A DNA stretch of 64,000 bases from Rhizobium redzepovicii (GTDB taxonomy: Bacteria > Pseudomonadota > Alphaproteobacteria > Rhizobiales > Rhizobiaceae): the NCBI RefSeq assembly GCF_019793435.1, contig NZ_JAILYH010000020.1, forward strand, positions 1 to 64,000. Direction: 5' to 3'. A program made the position numbers and the translations under genes. Under the pieces are notes generated by a model that saw only the letters and a program-made list of their open reading frames with translations, searched no databases and was not told the origin of the DNA. Positions 35,074 through 44,763 of this stretch are shown piece after piece; position 1 is the first letter of the stretch, and every line of letters begins with the position of its first letter.

Positions 35074-36585
35074 ATGAGCATCACACGCAGACATGTCATC
35101 GTTCAGGGTGGCGTCATTGCAGCAGGCCTGCTCGCCAGCGGCCTACCGGGGACAAAAGCCTTCGCGCAGATACCGTCAATCCCTTGGCGGCGCTCACTGC
35201 AGGGCTTGGCCTGGAACGACCCGATCATCGAGACCTATCGCGACGCAGTGCGCCTTCTCAACGCCCTTCCCGCCAGCGACAAATTCAACTGGGTCAACCT
35301 CTCGAAAATTCACGGCAGCGGTGACGTCGTCAAATACTGCCCGCATGGCAACTGGTATTTCCTGCCGTGGCACAGGGCCTATACGGCTATGTACGAGCGC
35401 ATCGTTCGGCACGTGACCAAGAACAACGATTTCGCTATGCCGTTCTGGGACTGGACCGACAATCCGTACCTGCCCGAAGTGTTCACAATGCAAAAGACGC
35501 CCGACGGCAAGGACAATCCACTTTATGTTTCGTCGCGCACCTGGCCAATCACGCAGCCGATGCCGGACAATATAGTTGGGCCACAGGTTCTCAACACCAT
35601 CCTAACGGCGAAGCCATACGAGGTCTTCGGCACCACCCGCCCCCAGGGACAGAACTCACTCGATCCTTCCTGGGTCACCACCAGCAGCGGCACGCAGGGG
35701 ACGCTGGAATACACACCGCACAATCAGGTGCACAACAATATCGGTGGCTGGATGCCGGAAATGTCGTCGCCCCGCGATCCGATCTTCTTCATGCATCATT
35801 GCAACATCGACCGCATCTGGGCGACGTGGAATTTGCGCAACGCCAACAGCACGGATCGGCTCTGGGCCGACATGCCGTTCACCGACAATTTTTACGATGT
35901 CGACGGCAACTTCTGGTCCCCGAAGGTCTCTGACCTTTATGTTCCAGAGGAACTCGGATACAATTATGGTTTCCGGACCTACTTCAAGGTCGCGGCGGCG
36001 AGCGCCAAAACGCTGGCCCTGAACGATAAACTCACGTCCGTGATCGCGGCGACGGCGACCGATGCTGCAGTCGCCGGCGTGACGACCACCTCCACGGACA
36101 ACAGCAAGGCGGCAACGGAAAACGTGCCGCTTTCGCTGCCGATCAAGATCCCGGCGGGCGCATTGCAGGAGATCGTCCGCCAACCGCCTCTGCCATCCGG
36201 CATGGATACAATGGATTTCGGCGCGGCACAGGAGCAGGCGGCCTCCGCTCCTCGTGTGCTGGCATTCCTGCGCGATGTCGAGATCACCAGTGCCAGCACG
36301 ACCAGCGTTCGGGTGTTTCTCGGCAAGAACGACCTTAAGGCCGATACGCCCGTCACCGATCCCCATTACGTCGGTTCTTTCGCCGTTCTCGGTCATGACG
36401 GCGACCATCATCGCAAACCATCCTTCGTCCTCGATCTGACGGACGCGATCCAGCGGGTTTACGGCGGAAGGGGGCAGACGGATGGCGAGGCCATCGACCT
36501 GCAGCTCATTCCTGTCGGATCGGGAGCGGGCAAACCCGGCGCCGTAGAGCCCGCAAAGCTAGAAATAGCCATAGTGTCCGCCTAA
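35074..36585 (+). CDS. melA: Tyrosinase MelA, Tat-exported
   Basis: This 503-residue type 3 copper oxidase hydroxylates monophenols and oxidises diphenols to quinones, giving melanin. A twin-arginine leader (TRRHVIVQGGVIAAGL, cut after AFA) suggests export. CuA ligands are probably His80, His91 and His100 (CPHGNWYFLPWHRAY). CuB ligands are His216, His220 and His241/242 (HNQVHNN and FFMHHCNIDRIW). The C-terminal domain of about 200 residues ends with HDGDHHRKPSFVLDL. The ATG at 35074 follows GGGAG. A longer frame from 34756 would start upstream of the sigma-54 promoter and is unlikely. Confidence 0.92.
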   Translation: MSITRRHVIVQGGVIAAGLLASGLPGTKAFAQIPSIPWRRSLQGLAWNDPIIETYRDAVRLLNALPASDKFNWVNLSKIHGSGDVVKYCPHGNWYFLPWHRAYTAMYERIVRHVTKNNDFAMPFWDWTDNPYLPEVFTMQKTPDGKDNPLYVSSRTWPITQPMPDNIVGPQVLNTILTAKPYEVFGTTRPQGQNSLDPSWVTTSSGTQGTLEYTPHNQVHNNIGGWMPEMSSPRDPIFFMHHCNIDRIWATWNLRNANSTDRLWADMPFTDNFYDVDGNFWSPKVSDLYVPEELGYNYGFRTYFKVAAASAKTLALNDKLTSVIAATATDAAVAGVTTTSTDNSKAATENVPLSLPIKIPAGALQEIVRQPPLPSGMDTMDFGAAQEQAASAPRVLAFLRDVEITSASTTSVRVFLGKNDLKADTPVTDPHYVGSFAVLGHDGDHHRKPSFVLDLTDAIQRVYGGRGQTDGEAIDLQLIPVGSGAGKPGAVEPAKLEIAIVSA

Positions 36586-36616
36586 CATCCGGACTGGCTG
36601 GGTTGTGGAGACATCG

Positions 36617-37072
36617 ATGCGCTATCATCGTTGGGTGCTTATCGCTATTCGTGCGGCGGCATTATCGATGCTGCGCATCGTCAGCCCGGTTCAAGCTAAC
36701 GAGAGCGACATGCGGGCAACGACCAGTAAGCCCGCGACGATAACCATATCGAGCAGAGCAGTCCACTCATCGGCTGATACCAGTGCGCGGGTCGTCCTTA
36801 CTGTCACTGGTTATGAACCGTCGACTTCAGGACCAGTGACGACGGTCGTTTCGCTTGACTGCGGCAGTAACGTTCGCGAAATTGGTAGGTTTGGTATTTT
36901 TCCGAACAAGGCGTTTTCGGTATTGGACGGGGCAAAGCCTCAACGATTTGGGTTTCCCTTGCCCGATGACCCGTCTTGCCGTCAGCCACAGACCGTCATT
37001 ATCCGGCTGGAGCCTCAAACAGGCGGCGGTTCGGGCGCCAGCATCACTATCAGCGACGCAAGCATCGAATAG
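36617..37072 (+). CDS. Small exported protein downstream of melA (151 aa)
   Basis: A hydrophobic N-terminus (WVLIAIRAAALSMLRIVSPV, QA) looks like a Sec signal peptide. The mature part is beta-rich (ARVVLTVTGYEPS, SIVEI-like ends) with two cysteines, probably disulfide-bonded. It starts 31 bases after melA with GGAG six bases before the ATG, so it is co-transcribed with the tyrosinase. No family is recognised. By position it could be a partner or copper-handling helper of MelA, comparable in role only to caddie proteins of other tyrosinases. Confidence 0.6.
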   Translation: MRYHRWVLIAIRAAALSMLRIVSPVQANESDMRATTSKPATITISSRAVHSSADTSARVVLTVTGYEPSTSGPVTTVVSLDCGSNVREIGRFGIFPNKAFSVLDGAKPQRFGFPLPDDPSCRQPQTVIIRLEPQTGGGSGASITISDASIE

Positions 37073-37471
37073 ATTGGCAGTCGGGGCTGATTTGCCGCTA
37101 GCTCCAGAACCTTGGCGGCAATGAAAGTCCGCCGGATAAAATAGAGGGTTTTGATAGGTTGTTGTGACAAAGGTCCAACGCGCAGCGCCTATCGTGGTCA
37201 ACAGTTTACAGTCTTGCCGCTGCATTCGGCGACTGATGGTCGTCTGCAAGCAGGCAAAGGTTTTTGGCCGACCCGAGACTAGGCTCAAGATAAAGTCGCT
37301 CTTAAAGGCATTGAACCAACGACGCGTTCCTAGATCAGTAAAGTGACTCTTCAACCACTTCAGATGCTTGCGCGGAGTCTGTCCGAAAGCTGCATTGACT
37401 TCGCACGCGGTCCAAAACCGATTCAGACTGCGCGTTCAATTCAAAACTGAAGATTAGACGTGTGCTTTTAA
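37073..37471. other. 400 bases without a recognisable gene
   Basis: A leftward open frame (HFTDLGTRRWFNAFKSDFIL...) crosses this gap but runs antisense into the preceding gene and has no known motif. It might be a gene fragment. No NifA site (TGT-N10-ACA) was found close to the promoter that follows. Confidence 0.35.
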
Positions 37472-37487
37472 TGGCACTGGATTTGCA
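37472..37487 (+). promoter_or_regulatory. Sigma-54 (-24/-12) promoter of the M28-like peptidase gene
   Basis: TGGCACTGGATTTGCA is a perfect TGGCAC-N5-TTGCA element 57 bases before the TTG start of the next gene. It is a better match than the melA promoter. It implies nitrogen-fixation or nitrogen-status control through an RpoN activator. Confidence 0.75.
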
Positions 37488-37544
37488 AGGACACGGGCGG
37501 CGTGCGGCCATAGGTATCGTGATAGAGAGGCGCGGAGGTTAGTC

Positions 37545-39074
37545 TTGAAACGAAGAGATTTTTCGACTGTTGGGCTCACTGCTCTTCTCGCCGGGATCGT
37601 ATTCCCGGCTTTTCCCAGCACCGGATTCAGTGAGCAGCGAAAGCCGTCCATCCCCGCACTCCCTGATCAGCGGAAACTTTGGAGTTGGATCAAAAGGCTC
37701 AACAGTTTCGGCCCCCGATTGACCGGCAGCCCGGCGCAAGCACGGGCAATCGATTATCTTGCTGGTGAGTTGAGAGGGATGGGCCTTGAGGTGAAGCGCG
37801 ATCAACTCACGATGCGCCGGTGGATGCCACGAACCACCGCGTTCAAACTGTCAAATGGTGAAGTAATTGAGGTAGCGGCGCCGTTCCCGTATTCCGGGCT
37901 TACACCTCCCGGCGGTATCTCGGGTAAGATGGTTCTTTTCAACGGTCGGGTTCAGGCGTTTGAGAAAGCCCGCGGCAAAATTGCGGTGGTGACGGTAAAG
38001 CGTCGGGATCTGGCGGCATTCCTCGAACTGGTGACCAATCGACGCGGCAGCCTGCCGGAAGGCATAGACTTTCCCAAAGCCGTAACCACGCCGCTTATCA
38101 CCGGTTTGCTTGGCGTACCGATCGACAAGGCGCGTGAAGCAGGGGTTTTAGCCGTCGTTTGCATTTTCGAAGGCGTCTCGGAAGTGCAGTTGAAGGGGCA
38201 GGTGCTGCCATTCACCACACCGTATTGGGGCTTACCTGCAATATGGGTGGCGCAATCTGAAGGAGAGCGGATCAAAGCCGCGATCAAGCACGGTTTGAGC
38301 GGTCGCCTGACCTTGGATGGCACGTTGGAAGACGTTGCGACCGATACGATTTATGCGGTTTTGCCGGGCTGCAACCTGCTTGAGACAATCATCATCAACA
38401 CCCACACCGATGGACCTAATGCGTGCGAAGAGAACGGCGGTGCTGGGGTACTCGCTCTGGCGCATTATTTCTCCTCGCTACCGAAATCTGCCCGCAACCG
38501 AAGCCTCGTCTTCGTACTCGTCACGGGTCATTTCCAGCTTGCCCAGTTCGGCCGCCACGGGAATCAGGCGACGGCGACCTGGCTCGAAATGCATCCAGAA
38601 TTGTGGGACGGCAAACCCGGCCATGCTAAAGCCGTTGCAGGAGCTACGATTGAGCATCTTGGATGTACCGAGTGGCGAGATGACTTTGCAAAAGGGCACC
38701 CCGCGCCCACCGGGAAGCCGGAACTCGATTTGATCTATACCAGTAATAAGTCGATGAGTGGCGTGTACATCGCTGCCGCACGCGGGCGCAAAAAGGTACG
38801 CGCGCTGATAGTCGCCCCAGCGGCGGCGCAGGTGATGTTGGGCGAAGGACAGCCATTATACGCATCAGGAATTCCGACGATATCAAGCTGTCCGATACCG
38901 GACTATCTTTGCCAGGTCTTGCCGGGCGGAGGCTTGGACCGGCTCGACCCTGATTACGCCTTTCAGCAAGTCGAAACCTTTGCCCGCACGGTCGACTTGC
39001 TCGACAGGATGCCGCGTGGTGAGATCGGAATCGTTCCGTTTAACCTGTCCACTGTTATCGGTGATCTGCTGTAA
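37545..39074 (+). CDS. Tat-exported M28-like metallopeptidase
   Basis: This 509-residue protein begins with a Tat-type leader (KRRDFSTVGLTALLAG). A PA-like inserted domain follows (residues of about 100-250), and then the M28 core with INTHTDGPNACEENGGAGVL, where HTD is the first metal-ligand pair. The usual second motif (Glu-Glu after a phenylalanine-glycine turn) is replaced by VTGHFQLAQFGRHG, so metal binding may differ. Translation starts at TTG with GGAGG six bases upstream; no ATG fits. The substrate is unknown. Its perfect sigma-54 promoter and closeness to melA point to expression in nodules. Confidence 0.7.
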   Translation: MKRRDFSTVGLTALLAGIVFPAFPSTGFSEQRKPSIPALPDQRKLWSWIKRLNSFGPRLTGSPAQARAIDYLAGELRGMGLEVKRDQLTMRRWMPRTTAFKLSNGEVIEVAAPFPYSGLTPPGGISGKMVLFNGRVQAFEKARGKIAVVTVKRRDLAAFLELVTNRRGSLPEGIDFPKAVTTPLITGLLGVPIDKAREAGVLAVVCIFEGVSEVQLKGQVLPFTTPYWGLPAIWVAQSEGERIKAAIKHGLSGRLTLDGTLEDVATDTIYAVLPGCNLLETIIINTHTDGPNACEENGGAGVLALAHYFSSLPKSARNRSLVFVLVTGHFQLAQFGRHGNQATATWLEMHPELWDGKPGHAKAVAGATIEHLGCTEWRDDFAKGHPAPTGKPELDLIYTSNKSMSGVYIAAARGRKKVRALIVAPAAAQVMLGEGQPLYASGIPTISSCPIPDYLCQVLPGGGLDRLDPDYAFQQVETFARTVDLLDRMPRGEIGIVPFNLSTVIGDLL

Positions 39075-39735
39075 ACCTGACCAACACTAACGCCAGCGAA
39101 AATGGCGGTGTCACGCGATCGGCACTTTAACTGGCGCCGAGGATCATCTGGCAGTTCACGATAGTGCCGGGTCATAGCCGTCCCATCTGGGCACGCTTCG
39201 TCATGCATGAGATGACCGGCCTGCGTTTCCACATCGCGGCCTTCGAGGCTCTCGGCGGCGCTCCGCGGGAGTGCTTTGCGACCGGATGAAGACTGCCGTC
39301 ATCGGTGAGCGTCAGACAGAAGGCATCGTCTATAAACCATGCCACCACCAGCCTTAGCCCCAACCAAAGCCACGCGGACGGCCGCTGAAACATCCTAGTT
39401 GGTGGGATCCCACACCGCAGGCGAATCCATCACCTCCTGTCCTCCGATAGTCTCCAACGAGCTGGGAGAAACTGCTGATCCAGGCTGAATGAAGACTTTG
39501 TGTGGCATTCCCTGGCGACGAGCTTGCTGCCCCTCTCCCGGCGTAGCTGGCTGACCCAGTGCTTGGCATAGACATTGCAGGGGATGAATGCGGCGGTAAC
39601 TCGTTGGGGTCGGAAGTCGTCAAACTGCTTTCCTAGGCGTCGGCATTGCCTACCGAGCACCTCGCCAGACGGAAGCACGATCGATCTGGCACGTATGTAT
39701 GCGTACGGGATCATAACCATAGAGGAGTTGAAACG
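39075..39735. other. 660 bases without a recognisable gene
   Basis: No reading frame here has a family motif or a convincing start. The final 20 bases contain the GAGGAG ribosome site of the DUF3141 gene. A TGGCAC at 39687 was considered as part of a sigma-54 promoter but the -12 GC is displaced by one base. Confidence 0.4.
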
Positions 39736-42127
39736 ATGGCGGATATTCTTACATCTCTAAACCCGCTCCGGTGGATTGAAGCGCCATCCACGGAACTGGA
39801 GAGCCAAGTGACCCAAAGTCTATTCCCGATGTTCCAACGCTTGGCGGAAGCGGGCGCTGAAACCGCTAAAATTCTGCAGGTTGCCTTATTGCGCCGCGTG
39901 CAAGTCATGTGCGACAGCCACTCTACCCGCCAGGGAAAGCTCTTTACTGAGGCCGAACGTCTTGCCGAGAGTCTACGCGAGGTGCACGGCAATGGGAATT
40001 TGGGCTACGCTTGGGCGGAATACCTGCGCGACGCTAGTGAGCGCGCCATATTGTGCATGGATCTTCTCCGACAGCGCGGCGACATCTTCCTCGAACATGA
40101 AGCGGCAGGCTGTCCGCCGGTTTTCTTCTGCGACTACGAGACAGTTATGGATGGAAACGATCTGCCCTTGAAATCCAATTACGTGTTACTTCGAATGATC
40201 CCGCCCCAAGGTGTTAACGTCGATGACACGAAGCGCCCCTTCATAATCATTTGCCCGCGCGCCGGACATAGTCCCGGCGTCGGTGGCCACAAAGAAGACA
40301 GCCAGGTCGGCGTAGCGTTCCGGGAAGGTCACCCGGTTTATTTGGTGTCCTTCCGCCGAGAGCCAGAGGGGGGGGCAGTATCTCTCTAATGTCACGTATG
40401 CGGAAGCGGCCTTTGTTCGTGAGGTCATGCGCCTGCATCCGCTTGCCCGCCTTCCAGTCGTAGTCGGCAACTGCCAAGCTGGCTGGGCTACCCTTCTGAT
40501 GGTTGCGACAAATCTCGACTTAGCTGGCCCGATCATCCTCAACGGATCGCCGGTGACACCTACCTCGGGAAATATCGGTGAAAATACCCTCCGCTACATG
40601 GCGGGCCTCTTCGGGGGAGCTTGGATAACCATGTTTTTGTCAGATCTGGGCGGAGGCATCTTCGACGGCGCCCATCTCGTACAGAATTTCTAAACGCTCA
40701 ATCCCGAGCGCCAGTTATTCATGAAGTATGTCGAACTGTTCCGAGATGTGGATGCGGCGAGCGAAGCCTTCCTTAAGGCTGAGAAGTGGTGGGGCGGCTT
40801 CTGCCTGATGCGGGGAGACGAGATCCGCTGGATAGTTGAGCACCTCTTTGTTGGTAATCGACTGGCGCACAACAAGGCGTATGGGGAGCCGGACCGGCGG
40901 CATTTCGACCTTAAGAAGATCAGGGCGCCTATTATCATATTTGCCAGTCATGGCGACAATGTAACGCCGCCGCAGCAGGCGCTGAATTGGATCCCCGAAA
41001 TCTATGACAACGAGGAGGAAATCCGCCTTCTCGGCCAGCACATTATTTATATGGTACACAACGACGTCGGTCACCTCGGTACATTCGTTTCCTCGAGAGT
41101 AATCAACAAAGAATACAATGAGGTTGCAAGCACGCTCGAGGCAATTGAGGCGTTGTTGCCTGGCCTTTACGAGATGCGCATCACGGACATTCAAGAAGAT
41201 GCTGGACACAAGAGCTATAGTGTTGAACTGATCGAGCGCACCTTCGAGAATATCCGTGAGTTTAACGATGGCCATGACGATGGAGGTCCCTTCGCTGCCG
41301 TCGCCCGCGTCTCTGAACTGCAAGCGCAGATCTATCACACAGTTGCCCGCCCCTTTGTGCAGGCCGCGGTCACAGACATCTCAGCAGACGCCAGCCGAAT
41401 GTTCCATCCAAAGCGGCTGGAGCGATCGCTGCTGTCTTCTCAGAATCCGATCATGGTTGGCTATAAGTCAATTTCAGAGCAGGTACGGAACTCCCGGGCG
41501 AACGCAGCAGCGGAAAATCCTTTCCTGGCTGCGGAAGCGCTCTATTTCAAGGCTGTCGAACAGGCGATCGTGGTCATGCGCGACTGGCGCGACATGGGTT
41601 ATGAGCTCGCGTTTCACATGATCTGGAACAACCCTTGGCAGCGATATTTTGACAATCCCCACGAAGCATACCGCAAAGGGACGACACTTGACGATATGAG
41701 ATGGCAGCCGGACATCGCCAATGCGCTCAGGAGGATCGCGATCGGCGGACTCGCCGATGCCATCATCCGTATGGTCGTACTCCTGGTGAGCGATCGTGGC
41801 GGGATCCGACGCGACCGCCTGGCGCGCTGGTCACGGGTGCTGACCGAGGACGAGCCCTTCCGCTCACTAAGCGCTGATCATTTGGCCGAAATCACTCGCG
41901 TGCAGACGGCTATCGTCACCTTTGAGCCGGAGCAAGCAATGGAGACGCTGCCGCTGTTGCTAACGGAACCGAGGCAACGGCAACTCGCTTATGCAGCCGC
42001 TTGCTATATCCCGGGCTCCAGGGCGGAGATGTCATCGAGTACTGTTGCCATGCTACAGCGCTTCGCGGACGTGCTTGGCCAGCCATCGATCGTCGATGTG
42101 ATTGAGGATCCGCTGGCAGTGACATAG
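39736..42127 (+). pseudogene. DUF3141-family protein, disrupted by frameshift and stop
   Basis: Three pieces add up to a protein of about 795 residues of the DUF3141 (PHA-depolymerase-like hydrolase) family. Piece one is 39736-40389. An eight-G run at 40368-40375 carries one G too many; with seven Gs the frame continues EGGQYLSNVTYAEAAFV. Piece two (40376-40690) holds the nucleophile elbow-like GNCQAGWATL and ends in an in-frame TAA at 40691. Piece three then continues in the same frame (TLNPERQLFMKYVELFRD) to 42127, including APIIIFASHGDNVTPPQQAL. The gene is probably inactive. Confidence 0.8.
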
Positions 42128-42350
42128 TTTGTTCGTAGAGTAGCGTCTCGATCTCACCGAATCACATAATTATTGGTTTTCGCTCGTTGGTCACGGAGGC
42201 GCTTGAAACAATTCCATCGCAAATTCAGCCAGGACCGCAGATCGGAAAATTGCCATTGGACATCCGTCCTTTACAACGCAACGATGCCGTAATCCGGTTC
42301 AGTGATCGGGCCGGCAGAGGGCGGATTGAAACTGTGGAGGAAGGCTCTCG

Positions 42351-42844
42351 TCATAGGGCTGGCGCTCGCTGCAAATCATCGTGATCGAACGCACTGGCCA
42401 TACGGTTGATCTCGGCTGACCGCGCACCGACCGCCTTGGCGGTCTCGCGCCACCTTGCGGTGTCGCGACTTCCTTAATGATCGCGCGAGCCTCGGCGAGC
42501 GTTAGGGCGTAGAGCCCTGCAGCTTCTTCCAGCAGGTCAAGGGAGCAGGTGCCTTCATCAAGATCAATGTTTGTCGTCAGCGCGCGCGCCTTGACATCCG
42601 TAGGCACTGGATTGAGGTCATAGGCAGGGGACAACGACCAGCTGGCTTTATTGAGCCACAGAAAGCCGTGATTTTTCTCCCCAGCTCAGAGCTAGAGCGG
42701 GCTGCAGCGAGAAGCGGCCGGGGTCCTCGAGCCAGGCACGATCATACTCAAACACGATTGTTTCGGCACCACGGGCGCGATTGCTCCGGGCCAGATGGGA
42801 CGTGTGCGGCCGTGAAGGTCGAGATGAACTTCGAAATCAGCCAT
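42351..42844 (-). pseudogene. HipA-type kinase toxin, deleted remnant
   Basis: The start (42844) reads MADFEVHLDLHGRTRP, the N-terminus of HipA proteins, then shifts frame. Next to it follows NHGFLWLNKASWSLSPAYDL, which belongs near residue 300 of intact HipA, so about 250 codons including the kinase core are gone. The tail reads DLLEEAAGLYALTLAEARAI and, after another shift, WRETAKAVGARSAEINRMAS to a stop at 42351. The remnant overlaps hipB by eight bases as in intact operons. Confidence 0.85.
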
Positions 42845-43142
42845 CGCGTGACGATCCCGGTGATCGCCTTGGGTGAGCGTGCTTGGGCAACTCTGCATTG
42901 GCCAGAGACTGGCCGACGCTGTCGTTACGGATGTCGGCGACTTGGCTCAGCCCATCTAGCAGGCCGAGTGCCTGGAGGACGCCTGCATAGATGCCGATGC
43001 TGACATTGGTGTCGCCGGCCTCGATCTTTTGAAGCGTTGAGCGTGAGGTGAAGGCACGTTCGGCTACTACCGCCATAGGCAGGCGGCGACGTCGACGTGC
43101 GTCGTGGATGTCTGCGCCCAGTTTGCGCAGCGCGCGCCGCAC
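42837..43142 (-). CDS. hipB: HipB-type XRE antitoxin
   Basis: This protein of about 101 residues has a helix-turn-helix (RLPMAVVAERAFTSRSTLQK, IEAGDTNVSIGIYAGVL) and a C-terminal tail. It is the DNA-binding antitoxin of a HipBA pair whose toxin is deleted. The GTG at 43142 is the only start in frame. A better-looking start (MTNSDT, GTG at 43179) lies in another frame, so a small indel may have clipped the N-terminus. It may still bind its operator. Confidence 0.75.
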   Translation of the reverse strand: MRRALRKLGADIHDARRRRRLPMAVVAERAFTSRSTLQKIEAGDTNVSIGIYAGVLQALGLLDGLSQVADIRNDSVGQSLANAELPKHAHPRRSPGSSRDG

Positions 43143-43686
43143 AGCGGCCGGAGCGTTGTGAGGTGTCGGAATTTGTCACCTTCGCACTACAGATTGCACT
43201 AGATATGTAGCACGAAGGTTACAATTTTTCAAGAGAGATGGTCAGAGAGAAAAGTGGTTAGAATGGGAATCGCGGGAGCGATAGCGCAAGTACGAGCCAG
43301 GCTGGCAGGCGAAGAAAGATGGCGGATCTTGAGGTGCTCAAGATCGATGCCGCCTCCGGACTGGAAGCGCGATCGGAACCACTATCGTCTGCTGATGCGG
43401 CTTTTGCCGATTGCCAAGCTGCACCCGGCCCTTAGTCGAACGGGTGCTCCTGGAAGATGCGGTGGTGTCGGTGACCGTGGACACCTCGTCGATCAGGGTC
43501 GCAACCGTGGCTGGTTTTGAGAAATCGGCGGGCGGACATTGTCGGCCATCAGGACACCAATTGAACTAGGCCATTTGGACTAGAATTTCCACTTATGGCG
43601 CGCCAACCGATCGGTTCCTCATGGATCGGGAAGCCGACCTCTACACAGCGGGCTCAATCCTCTAGAATAGTTGCTAATGACCGCTC

Positions 43687-43704
43687 ATCAGACAATCTGA
43701 TTGA
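43687..43704. promoter_or_regulatory. Operator-like site A (upstream of gntR gene)
   Basis: ATCAGACAATCTG (43687-43699) is identical to the inverse complement of the repeated 18-mer ATTGACAGATTGTCTGAT; the last five bases differ. It lies 65 bases before the GntR start, as expected for autoregulation. Confidence 0.55.
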
Positions 43705-43768
43705 AAGTTCCCCGCGAAGCAGCCATATATTTAGCTCAAATTCATTAGTGCTACGTAGGACATTGATC

Positions 43769-44449
43769 ATGGTAGATGTGGAGCTGCAGGTCGCTCGGCA
43801 AAATGCCTCTCTTCGAGTGCAAGTCGAAGAAAGGCTCAGACAGGCTATTGCGACGGGCAAGTTCAAGCCGGGGCAAAGGCTCGTCGAGCGCGAGCTTTGC
43901 GAAATGATCGGCGTGGGTCGCACGTCCGTCCGTGAAGCGCTTCGGCAGCTTGAGGCAGAGGGATTGATCACAAGCTTCCCCCACAAGGGTCCAGTTGTCA
44001 GTATCATAACCTATGAGGAGGCCGCTCAGCTCTACACCGTCCGCGCGCTGCTCGAGGGGTTTGCTGGTCAGCAGTTCGCCGAAAATGGAACGGCGGAAGA
44101 TATTGCCACTTTGCAAGATGCCGTTAGAGAATTCGAAGCGTCGGCGGAAAGCGGCGTGGGACACAGGCTCATCGCTGCCAAAAACGCCTTCTATGACTGC
44201 TTGATGGATGGCAGCAAAAACGTCTTCGTCAGGCAAATGCTAACATCGCTGCACAACCGGATCAATCTTCTGCGCATGACTTCGATGACACAACCGGGGC
44301 GCCTCAAACATAGCATTGCAGAAATCAAAGAGATTGCCGAAGCGATCCAAAATCGCAACGGACCCAGGGCTGCGGCCGCTTGTAAGCACCACATTGATAT
44401 GGCTGCGAAAGTCGCACTCGAGTACCTGCGCAACAACACCTCAGGCTGA
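43769..44449 (+). CDS. GntR-family regulator, FadR (FCD) subfamily
   Basis: This 226-residue regulator has an N-terminal winged helix (VEERLRQAIATGKFKPGQRL, VGRTSVREALRQLEAEGLIT). The FCD effector domain includes YTVRALLEGFAGQQFA, FYDCLMDGSKNVFVRQML and a late HHIDMA segment with probable metal-binding histidines. It heads a rightward catabolic cluster. Repeated sites matching an 18-mer lie upstream of its own gene and downstream promoters, so it is the likely repressor of the cluster. The ATG at 43769 fits the domain start; upstream codons lack motifs. Confidence 0.9.
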   Translation: MVDVELQVARQNASLRVQVEERLRQAIATGKFKPGQRLVERELCEMIGVGRTSVREALRQLEAEGLITSFPHKGPVVSIITYEEAAQLYTVRALLEGFAGQQFAENGTAEDIATLQDAVREFEASAESGVGHRLIAAKNAFYDCLMDGSKNVFVRQMLTSLHNRINLLRMTSMTQPGRLKHSIAEIKEIAEAIQNRNGPRAAAACKHHIDMAAKVALEYLRNNTSG

Positions 44450-44469
44450 TGCCATAAGATTTTCTGAAA

Positions 44470-44487
44470 ATTGACAGATTGTCTGAT
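44470..44487. promoter_or_regulatory. Operator-like site B
   Basis: A perfect ATTGACAGATTGTCTGAT lies 20 bases after the gntR stop. It includes TTGACA, which could serve as a -35 hexamer. The inner symmetry is GACA-N3-TGTC and CAGA-N3-TCTG on the two strands. Confidence 0.65.
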
Positions 44488-44677
44488 GCTGGAGGTGGCC
44501 GGGTGTAATTAAATCCTTCAGGGCACGGTGCTTTTGACAACGCAACAACCTCTCTGGTGTCCATCGGACGATAAGATGGGTGCTGCTTGCACGGTCATTT
44601 TAAGTGAGGTGATTGAAGAAGCGACGGCAAAATTGGCGTCGTAGCGAGGGAGGGCCGGCCCAAGCATGAATTTTCCG

Positions 44678-44695
44678 ATTGACAGATTGTCTGAT
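44678..44695. promoter_or_regulatory. Operator-like site C, overlapping a promoter
   Basis: A perfect ATTGACAGATTGTCTGAT lies 69 bases before the dehydrogenase start. TTGACA at 44679-44684 followed after 17 bases by TTAACT gives a plausible housekeeping promoter, so a bound repressor would cover the -35 region. Confidence 0.65.
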
Positions 44696-44763
44696 AGGTC
44701 GTTAACTACTCCTCACTAACGGAGGTAGCTGATTGTGCTTGCCTCACATTCGGGAGCGGGACG

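Noticed and set aside
39687..39702. Possible sigma-54 promoter before the DUF3141 gene
   Set aside because: TGGCAC is present, but the -12 GC is one base out of register (GTATG then TATGC), so it does not fit.
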